Notes under the pieces: generated by a model
Seen by the model: only the letters and a program-made list of their open reading frames with translations
Told to the model about the DNA's origin: nothing
The model's database searches: none
Source: Akkermansiaceae bacterium
GTDB taxonomy: Bacteria; Verrucomicrobiota; Verrucomicrobiia; Verrucomicrobiales; Akkermansiaceae
Reading direction: 5' to 3'
Assembly: GCA_014379305.1 (NCBI GenBank)
Contig: JACMMB010000226.1
Span: forward strand, 1-8,757
DNA: 8,757 nt
Made by a program: the position numbers and the translations under genes
Shown: positions 1 through 5,480 of the stretch, in pieces
How positions within the stretch are numbered: position 1 is the first letter of the stretch
Layout: the number at the start of each line of letters is the position of its first letter

Positions 1-368
1 AAAATCGCCAAAAATTTGGCACAGGAATACATCGGTTAAAGCTTACTAACGCGGCGCACCAAAAACCGACTCCAATTGCCCCCCCCCCCCCCCTTCCGCA
101 TTACCCCATAATGGGTTCCAAAGCCACTGAGAAAAAAGAAGATGCTAACTCCGAACGATCCTGCATATTGAAACCACAAAACATGTTCCAAAGACCCATC
201 ACTCGCTAGATTCTGTGACCTTGTTGCAAGGAGCGAATGGAACCCAATCACCGCAAGCAGAGCTGGAACTCTGACCAAATCCAATACCCAGAACCTTGGG
301 GTCAATTGTTGCCGCGTCTCTTGGGAATCATCACTCACAACGCGACCAACCTCTTTGGCTTTCTCCAT
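1..368 (-). pseudogene. Acyltransferase family 3 membrane O-acyltransferase, N-terminal part, interrupted by an in-frame stop
   Basis: Enzymes of this integral-membrane family move acyl groups, often acetyl, onto sugars of surface glycans; here it would decorate the repeat unit. The ATG at 366-368 opens a frame with the family's first membrane segment and its histidine (LDLVRVPALLAVIGFH, residues 29-44), then GVSIFFFLSGF (73-83). Five glycines (93-97) are encoded by the 15-G run. RFLVRRVSKL (101-110) is followed by TAA at 36-38. Past the TAA the same frame continues as PMYSCAKFLAIF to the window edge. Family members typically have a basic stretch, an aromatic residue and a proline here, so the TAA seems to replace an aromatic codon (TAT or TAC). 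What is visible is about a third of a usual 330-380 residue protein, and the rest lies outside. A 93-base AT-rich gap separates it from the glycosyltransferase upstream. No clear ribosome binding site. Family call is firm; loss of function is inferred and could reflect a sequence error. Confidence 0.75.
79..93. repeat. Homopolymer of 15 C (poly-G on the coding strand)
   Basis: Fifteen consecutive C on the plus strand lie inside the acyltransferase reading frame and encode its glycine run. Tracts of this length are prone to slipped-strand length changes and serve as phase-variation switches in surface-glycan genes of other bacteria such as Campylobacter. With 15 G the frame is the family-like one. 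With 14 it runs open to the window edge as unrelated protein. With 16 or 13 it stops at TAG after ten codons. The true length may vary between cells or be misread by sequencing. Confidence 0.9.
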
Positions 369-461
369 CCCATTGGAATTTAATTTACCCTAAAAAATAA
401 TTTCTTAGTAAAAAGCCATTAAAAGCCTGAATCGAAGATGTTGTGTCCATTTGCCTGATCC

Positions 462-1673
462 CTACCGATTGAGCAACCAGAGTGAGAGCCGCGGGATTGA
501 ATACACCACCTTGCGAATCCAGTCACGTAATCCTAGAGGTAAGCGCTGGTAGCCGCTTGTGGGCACTGCAGTTGTACTTGCTGGCGGCAGTCCGTCGTGG
601 CGACTGCTTGGGTTCTCCTCCGCATGTATTCTCGTTCCGCCGATAAATTCAACCATATTTCCGACCATCACCTCTGCGCTGAATGCGCCGCGGGCACGGT
701 CAATAGCACCTGCGGAAAGTTCGGCGAATCTCTCACGCTCTAGATGAAGTTCGCGGATCCGCTCAGCCCATCCCACGATATTGCCCATTGGAACCAGCAA
801 TCCGCTTTTCCCGTGTTCGATAATCTCGGTGCTGCCGCATGGGACATCATAGGCGATCGGAACACAACCCATGCTCATCGCCTCGATCGTGACCATTCCA
901 AATGATTCTTTGCGGCTAGTCATTAGAAAAATATCTGAAGCTGATGCAACCTCATAACAACGTGAGTGAGGCACCCGTCCGCTCCAAATGACCAAGTCTC
1001 CCAAGCCTTTCCGTTCAAACTGACGGCGTAATGCTGCATTCTCTCCTCCAACGATATTGAGGGTTACGGGAATATCGAAACGTCTAAGTTGGAGCAGCAA
1101 AGGCACTAAATCGAACACCCCTTTCATGGCCTCCAGCCGCCCCATGAAGAGCAACCGCAATGGGCCGGCATGCGACTTCCGATCAGATAGTTGCGGGAAA
1201 TCCGCGCCATTGTGAATGGTCCGAAGCAGCCCCTTGAACCCCACATTATCAAGGCTTTGTCGTAAAGGGGCTTCGATGTGCTTGCCCACACATATCACGC
1301 CGTCAATCCAAGTGGCGTTCCTCACCGCCACCTCTCGGTACCGCCGGCCCGAATCGTGAATTTGCACGATGTGGCGGGTGTCGATGGGGATGAACCGAAA
1401 TGCCGACTCGATACGTGAAACATCACTGGTAATGACGACATCTTGCGGGTTCTCGTTTAACCATCGGATAAAGGCACGCGCGCAATCGGAGTCCAATCCC
1501 AAGCCAACCCTCCGAATCCCGTTTTCAGGATCAATTTCATCACTGACTGGATCGTGAATAGCCAACAGGGTTAGCTGCCAGTCTGTAACCTTTGCCATGC
1601 CTAAAACCGCATAGAGACATACTGGACCAATTCCGCCTGATGATAACGAGGCGATGACAGATGTAAGACGCAT
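462..1673 (-). CDS. GT4-family glycosyltransferase (GT-B fold)
   Basis: A retaining glycosyltransferase of 403 residues that would move a sugar from a nucleotide donor to the growing lipid-linked glycan on the cytoplasmic face of the inner membrane. The N-terminal domain has a glycine-rich loop (GGIGPV, 13-18). The C-terminal domain has HNGAD (154-158), the start of the donor-binding fold at FMGRLEAMKG (176-185), and a canonical E-x7-E motif, ESFGMVTIE (256-264), which contacts the donor. After the catalytic fold come about 50 polar residues and a basic-hydrophobic tail (WIRKVVYSIPRLSLWLLNR) that could bind the membrane. ATG start; an AGGA lies 13 bases upstream, farther than usual. It follows the intact methyltransferase by 36 bases. 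Fold and family are clear from motifs; sugar and linkage cannot be read. It is the last intact gene in the operon direction within the window. Confidence 0.9.
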   Translation of the reverse strand: MRLTSVIASLSSGGIGPVCLYAVLGMAKVTDWQLTLLAIHDPVSDEIDPENGIRRVGLGLDSDCARAFIRWLNENPQDVVITSDVSRIESAFRFIPIDTRHIVQIHDSGRRYREVAVRNATWIDGVICVGKHIEAPLRQSLDNVGFKGLLRTIHNGADFPQLSDRKSHAGPLRLLFMGRLEAMKGVFDLVPLLLQLRRFDIPVTLNIVGGENAALRRQFERKGLGDLVIWSGRVPHSRCYEVASASDIFLMTSRKESFGMVTIEAMSMGCVPIAYDVPCGSTEIIEHGKSGLLVPMGNIVGWAERIRELHLERERFAELSAGAIDRARGAFSAEVMVGNMVEFIGGTRIHAEENPSSRHDGLPPASTTAVPTSGYQRLPLGLRDWIRKVVYSIPRLSLWLLNR

Positions 1674-1709
1674 GAGTTGATATCTATCCTTGCTGTGAGC
1701 TTAACGAAA

Positions 1710-2405
1710 TCACCGCTTGCGTAATACAACAAGATCTTCAACATGGAAGAGGAGATCAAATCCAATTTCCGAATTTGCCACCTCATATACCGCCCGCCTT
1801 GTGCCCGGAAACTGTGGATTGTCCGTATCATGAAAGGCAATCACGCCTCCCGAAACCAACTTCTGTCCATAAGTAAAGCCATCGAACTTGGTATTGGCAT
1901 AGTCATGAACCGCATCCACGAAGCAAAATCCAAGTCCAGTTATTACTTTGGATGCCTCTCCGGAAGTCATCCGAAAATGTTTGAAATTATTCAAGCCCTT
2001 GGTTCCATCAAGCATAATTTCCATATCTTCTTTCCAAGCTCCATAGCCTATATAAGGATCTACAGCTAAATAGGATCGCCTTGTTCTCGAAGCCAAAAAA
2101 CGGCTAGTGTGTCCACGGTATGCACCGATCTCACATACTGGAAAATCAAGAGGCTCCGTAATTAAGAGGGCCTCTAAAAGAACTGCTCTTTGCGTGTCAG
2201 TCACTGCTGTATCCTGAGATCCCTGATCCGAAATCTTAGAATCGCGTTCACCATTTTTTGGCAGTGATCTCTCAGGAAGAGCAAAAGATTCAAATCCCTT
2301 TTTTGAAGTATGCTCGTTGAGCATGGAGCCGAGTTTCTGAAAAACCCTCCCAGGATGATACTTCGGCTTGGATTTGATTTTAAATGGATCAATGACAGTT
2401 CTCAT
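1710..2405 (-). CDS. Class I SAM-dependent methyltransferase (Methyltransf_24-like)
   Basis: A predicted O-methyltransferase of 231 residues, probably acting on a sugar hydroxyl of the glycan. Motif I of the SAM pocket is CEIGAYRG (91-98), followed by the acidic strand end AVDPYIG (114-120). FVDAVHDYANTKFDG (162-176) and SGGVIAFHD (185-193) match the DxxHxY and final-strand motifs of this family; the aspartates and histidines there usually place a metal or substrate. I chose the ATG at 2403-2405, which begins 10 bases after the upstream glycosyltransferase stop. A GTG in the same frame at 2442-2444 would add 13 residues and overlap that gene by 29 bases. Neither start has a good ribosome binding site. 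Residues 30-75 are polar and probably a flexible lead-in. The gene is AT-richer than the glycosyltransferases upstream (25 of 60 bases G or C at 2281-2340). It resembles the frameshifted methyltransferase at 4684-5435. Substrate unknown. Confidence 0.85.
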   Translation of the reverse strand: MRTVIDPFKIKSKPKYHPGRVFQKLGSMLNEHTSKKGFESFALPERSLPKNGERDSKISDQGSQDTAVTDTQRAVLLEALLITEPLDFPVCEIGAYRGHTSRFLASRTRRSYLAVDPYIGYGAWKEDMEIMLDGTKGLNNFKHFRMTSGEASKVITGLGFCFVDAVHDYANTKFDGFTYGQKLVSGGVIAFHDTDNPQFPGTRRAVYEVANSEIGFDLLFHVEDLVVLRKR

Positions 2406-2415
2406 ACTAATTTCG

Positions 2416-3522
2416 CTAGAGTAGATTATTAAGTTCTTGAGCACGGATAATCCAGGTATTTTTCATGGCGAATTCAATTCTTCCATTTATTTTGATAGAA
2501 TCAGAATCCGCTCCGACCTGTTCATGAAGCCACTCGGCAGCGGTCACAGCGTCATCACAAATCGCAATCCATTCGGGATAGAGAGCACACTCCGGGACAG
2601 ACGTGCTCAAAATCGGACGCCCGCTGGCCATGTAGTCCATAATTTTCGTTGGACAACAGGCGATATTGAAGGGGTGACTTGCTTTATAGGGCATCCAGTT
2701 CACGCCGGCCTTCCAAGACCAGGCGGTGATATCTGCCTGTGACACCCTGCCCACGGCAATCACGTTGGGCATAGCAAGCGCGGTGGTCCGCTCTTGCTGC
2801 CACTCCGCTGGCGGAGTCGCCTCCGGCGTCACGTCACCGACAAAATAGAATTTCAATTGCGGACATCGGGACGCCACTTCCGCCACAAACCGCCAATCCA
2901 CCCGGTCCTCCATGTTCCCAATGTAGACCACACTCCGCACCTCTACATCGTCATTCCCAAATGGCCGGATGAATCGGTCCATCACTCCGAGGGGAAAATG
3001 ATGGACTCTCTTCTGATCCGTCACCTGCCTCCGGAAGCGTTCAACCTGCGTCAAGGCCAGGCAGAGAATTCTCTCCGAACGATGAACTAGCCTCGATTCG
3101 AGTTCGGCAACCCGTGAGGCCTTGTGAGGCTCGTAGAGAGAATAATCATCCAGATTGTAGTAGATTACCGGGCATTCAGGGACCAACGCCAGCCATGGCT
3201 CGTTGTATGGATACGGAGCCACCACGCAGGGCCATTCCCCCGTGCTGCGCCGCAACGCTTTTGTAAGGCGGCCGACACGCCTCGCCAATAGTGGTGCGAA
3301 CACCTTGGAAAACCGCCCGGCATAGCCGGGCGGAAGGATCCATTCATGCCATTCAAAACTTCCGGAGCTCTCTTGGTCTTCAGGAATCCTCGGGCCGAGT
3401 GACTGCGCTCCCATGGGAGCATTACCCACCGCACAGACTCTACGTGTTTTCGCCAGCTCTCGGGCAAGTGCTGTCACCCATGGGGTGTTGCAGCTCAGAA
3501 AAAGGAACGGGCGTTGCGTCAT
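2416..3522 (-). CDS. Glycosyltransferase, GT-B fold, GT4-like
   Basis: A 368-residue sugar transferase predicted to extend the lipid-linked repeat unit. Visible motifs are YYNLDDYSLY (121-130), seen in GT4 enzymes near the end of the N-terminal domain; VVYIGNMEDRVDW (198-210), which begins the donor-binding domain; LKFYFVGD (223-230); and PTKIMDYMASGRPI (291-304) at the nucleotide-sugar site. In that last motif an aspartate stands where most relatives have glutamate (K-x-x-E-Y), and no first glutamate of E-x7-E is evident, so donor contact may differ. The frame is open upstream to 3984, but that part is antisense-like noise over the neighbouring gene; the ATG at 3520-3522 begins a proper N-terminal strand (PFLFLSCN) 19 bases after the upstream stop. 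It ends 10 bases before the next methyltransferase. Two perfect inverted repeats lie within it. Fold is confident, specificity unknown. Confidence 0.85.
   Translation of the reverse strand: MTQRPFLFLSCNTPWVTALARELAKTRRVCAVGNAPMGAQSLGPRIPEDQESSGSFEWHEWILPPGYAGRFSKVFAPLLARRVGRLTKALRRSTGEWPCVVAPYPYNEPWLALVPECPVIYYNLDDYSLYEPHKASRVAELESRLVHRSERILCLALTQVERFRRQVTDQKRVHHFPLGVMDRFIRPFGNDDVEVRSVVYIGNMEDRVDWRFVAEVASRCPQLKFYFVGDVTPEATPPAEWQQERTTALAMPNVIAVGRVSQADITAWSWKAGVNWMPYKASHPFNIACCPTKIMDYMASGRPILSTSVPECALYPEWIAICDDAVTAAEWLHEQVGADSDSIKINGRIEFAMKNTWIIRAQELNNLL
2802..2817. repeat. Short-loop perfect inverted repeat inside a glycosyltransferase gene
   Basis: ACTCCGC and GCGGAGT (7-base arms) flank a TG loop. 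It lies in coding sequence (residues PPAEW). It is the weakest of the four short-loop inverted repeats listed and may be chance. Confidence 0.5.
3313..3333. repeat. GC-rich perfect inverted repeat with T-tract, inside a glycosyltransferase gene
   Basis: CCGCCCGGC (3313-3321) and GCCGGGCGG (3325-3333) are exact complements around ATA. On the sense strand the stem is followed by TTTT, giving a terminator-like outline about 190 bases into the gene, encoding PPGYAGRF. Four T are too few for a convincing intrinsic terminator, so role is unproven; the structure itself is exact. Confidence 0.8.
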
Positions 3523-3541
3523 CGATTTAAAATTATCGAAC

Positions 3542-4687
3542 TCAGTCCGTCCGGGCGATTTCAAGCGCTTCGCACCATGCCCGGTGAGCATGCTCCATGG
3601 TGTATGAGCTTTCATACAGCGCCCTCGGCCCGTCGACAGAGATATCTCCACGATCCAGACGTCCCAGAACTTTCTCCAGACCGTCACGAATCGCCGTCTT
3701 GTCAAATGAATGTACGAGCAAGCCTGCCTCGGGATGCTCGGCATATAAGTCGGGGATCCCTCCCACCGCACTGGCCAAAACAAACCGTCCGGCTTGCATG
3801 GCTTCGAGAAGGGAGAAACAGGGCCCTCCCTCGAATCGCGAAGTATAGACCACGCAGTGGAGATTAGAGAGAATCTCCGGCAATTCGAAACGATGATCGT
3901 AGCGCCCGTGAAAATGGATTGCATCCCGGCATTTCGTGGATCGAGCGCGATCCTCAAGCACCCCGCGATCAGGGCCATCGCCATGAATCTCCAGCGTCAC
4001 ATCCCCGCGAATTCCCGCGACCTCCGCAAACGCATCGATCAGCGCGATCAAGTTTTTCTGTGCTTCATCCAAGCGCCCGATGAATCCGAACCGCCAAGGT
4101 CTCTCCCGGGAAATAGGTGTAAATTCGTCGACCAGTTGAAGGTTATGATACCGGACAACCTTGACGGGGCCTAGGTAACCATACCATTCACGATACATAC
4201 CCGCTCCCGCTTGGGAAACTGAGATCACGGCATCTGTCTTTGCAACCGCACGGTTGAAGGAGTCTTGAAACCTGGGAGTAATCTTCAATGCATCTGGCGT
4301 AAACATCCAGCTCGCAGCCAATTTGGCCCCCTTCCGATGCACTCCCTTCACCAAGCGCTCGTAAATCTGCTCCTGAGGCTGGCGGACACAATACACCCAG
4401 TCACCCGCCTTCAATCGACGGAACAGCCAACTGCACAATACATGCTGCCTCATCCGCCATCGATCGCCAGGGACACGTCCCTGGCGGTAGACCGGCACCC
4501 CTTTTTCCTCAAACTCGTCCAGAAACGGACAACGTTCCATCTCACTGACGGCGATGCGAAATGGAATGCCCTCCGCGACAAGCTTCGTACCAAGTGCATG
4601 CAAGTAGGTCTCGATCCCACCTGCCCGCGAAAGATAGTCACTGAATAACCAGATCATAGGAACACTCTGGCTGAGTTTCCTCTTCAC
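3542..4687 (-). CDS. GT4-family glycosyltransferase
   Basis: A retaining glycosyltransferase of 381 residues for repeat-unit assembly at the inner membrane. Near the N-terminus, GGIETY (23-28) is the acceptor-side loop typical of the family. The donor domain shows FIGRLDEAQKN (202-212), in which the lysine normally holds the nucleotide phosphate, then EIHGDGPDR (233-241) and FEGGPCFSLLEAMQAG (285-300). The two glutamates E286 and E295 correspond to E-x7-E with one extra residue between them. The start used is GTG at 4685-4687, overlapping the TGA of the preceding frame as GTGA, which suggests translational coupling. An ATG at 4655-4657 (residue 11) is an alternative and begins directly at the first strand, MIWLFSDY. 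No clear ribosome binding site. The frameshift in the gene upstream would end translation about 410 bases early and weaken coupling. Sugar specificity unknown. Confidence 0.9.
   Translation of the reverse strand: MKRKLSQSVPMIWLFSDYLSRAGGIETYLHALGTKLVAEGIPFRIAVSEMERCPFLDEFEEKGVPVYRQGRVPGDRWRMRQHVLCSWLFRRLKAGDWVYCVRQPQEQIYERLVKGVHRKGAKLAASWMFTPDALKITPRFQDSFNRAVAKTDAVISVSQAGAGMYREWYGYLGPVKVVRYHNLQLVDEFTPISRERPWRFGFIGRLDEAQKNLIALIDAFAEVAGIRGDVTLEIHGDGPDRGVLEDRARSTKCRDAIHFHGRYDHRFELPEILSNLHCVVYTSRFEGGPCFSLLEAMQAGRFVLASAVGGIPDLYAEHPEAGLLVHSFDKTAIRDGLEKVLGRLDRGDISVDGPRALYESSYTMEHAHRAWCEALEIARTD
4465..4486. repeat. Perfect 10-bp inverted repeat inside a glycosyltransferase gene
   Basis: CGCCAGGGAC (4465-4474) and GTCCCTGGCG (4477-4486) are exact complements around AC. 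In the mRNA this would make a stable hairpin about 200 bases after the start codon, encoding YRQGRVPGD. It resembles a REP-type palindrome in shape, but I see no second copy in the window. Confidence 0.85.
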
Positions 4688-5435
4688 CCCCGCGCGCTAC
4701 CGACCGACCACGGATCGTTAGCCGACGCCGCGTTCTGATCTTCCAACGCGGCAAGGTATACGGCCCGCTTGGAGCTAGCCCATGCCGGGCAATGGATGGC
4801 CACTCCCGAGCCACTGATCCGTGCGATCGGGAGTCCGGAACCTTCGCTGAGTTCATGGAGGTATTCTGGAACACCGTTGAGTTTGTTGAAGCGCCCCCAA
4901 TTCGCGTAGTCGTGCCAGAGAAAGTAACCACCCTCCGACAGCAACGGCAGCAGCAGCTCGGTATCATGCTTCACCTCGGCATAGCGATGCCCGGCATCAA
5001 GAAAAATAAAATCATAACTTTGCAAGGGATCGTTCGTTAGCAAATCAGGCGTCAAATATCCCACACGGCGATCGATTTTTGCGGCATATTCCGTATTTAA
5101 ATATGCCTCTCCATGATCGGGGTAGGCATCCAGTGTGACGAGCCTCCGTCCTCTGGCAAGTGCCTTGCGATCGCGAGCGCAGTATAGCCCCGATAGCTTC
5201 CCACCTCCATTGCACGCCGCGACTGGGAGCACACAAGAACCTTGAGAAGCATCGTAACATCTGCAATAGGTGACGACCACGGACCGACAGGCACTTCCAA
5301 GAAGGAAACCTGTCTTTCGCCAAAGCAGGGAAAATACCTTTCCAATGCAATTACTAGCAGCTTCAGGCGATTCTTATCAATCGCTGATAGAGCACTATCA
5401 AGACGAGGTCGCACTTCGAGGAACTTTTCTAACAT
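4684..5435 (-). pseudogene. Class I SAM-dependent methyltransferase (Methyltransf_24-like), frameshifted
   Basis: Two overlapping frames make one methyltransferase. The first starts at ATG 5433-5435 and carries PVGPWSSPIADVTMLL and the SAM motif I, MEVGSYRGYTALAIARHLPEDG, then runs into unrelated residues and TAA at 5097-5099. The second supplies the continuation RLVTLDAYPDHGEAY, then FIFLDAGHRYAEVKHD and SEGGYFLWHDY, ending at TGA 4684-4686. The join falls near 5143-5148, where one base appears to be missing in GACGGAGGC. The span is 752 bases, so one restored base gives 753, exactly 250 codons plus stop. No slippery heptamer is present, so programmed frameshifting is unlikely. The repaired protein resembles the intact methyltransferase at 1710-2405 in motifs and order. 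It would have methylated a glycan sugar. It begins 45 bases after the flippase gene. A sequencing error cannot be excluded. Confidence 0.85.
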
Positions 5436-5480
5436 TTTTAGGCGTGTTCTAGGGAATGAATGTCAAATACAATATAATAA

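Noticed and set aside
1..20. Inverted repeat GCCAAA-AA-TTTGGC at the window edge as a terminator.
   Set aside because: It lies in the read-through frame of the acyltransferase and has only six-base arms.
369..461. Possible promoter in the AT-rich gap before the acyltransferase.
   Set aside because: AT-rich hexamers are everywhere in it and none pairs convincingly; the GGCTTTT pair is a direct repeat, not a hairpin.
3063..3074. Palindrome AGAGAATTCTCT.
   Set aside because: A 12-base perfect palindrome inside a gene is expected now and then by chance and has no context.
3523..3984. Upstream in-frame extension of the glycosyltransferase at 2416-3522 to an ATG at 3984.
   Set aside because: It overlaps the well-supported glycosyltransferase at 3542-4687, and its residues show no fold or motif; the domain begins cleanly at the ATG at 3520-3522.
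4802..4834. Inverted repeat ACTCCCGA / TCGGGAGT with a 17-base loop.
   Set aside because: Arms of eight with a long loop in coding DNA are compatible with chance.
5140..5152. Programmed -1 frameshifting as an explanation for the split methyltransferase.
   Set aside because: The switch point GACGGAGGC has no X-XXY-YYZ slippery heptamer and I see no pseudoknot just downstream.
5461..5466. A perfect TTGACA on the minus strand in the gap before the frameshifted methyltransferase, as an internal promoter.
   Set aside because: No acceptable -10 box lies at 16 to 18 bases; the best match is about 3 of 6.
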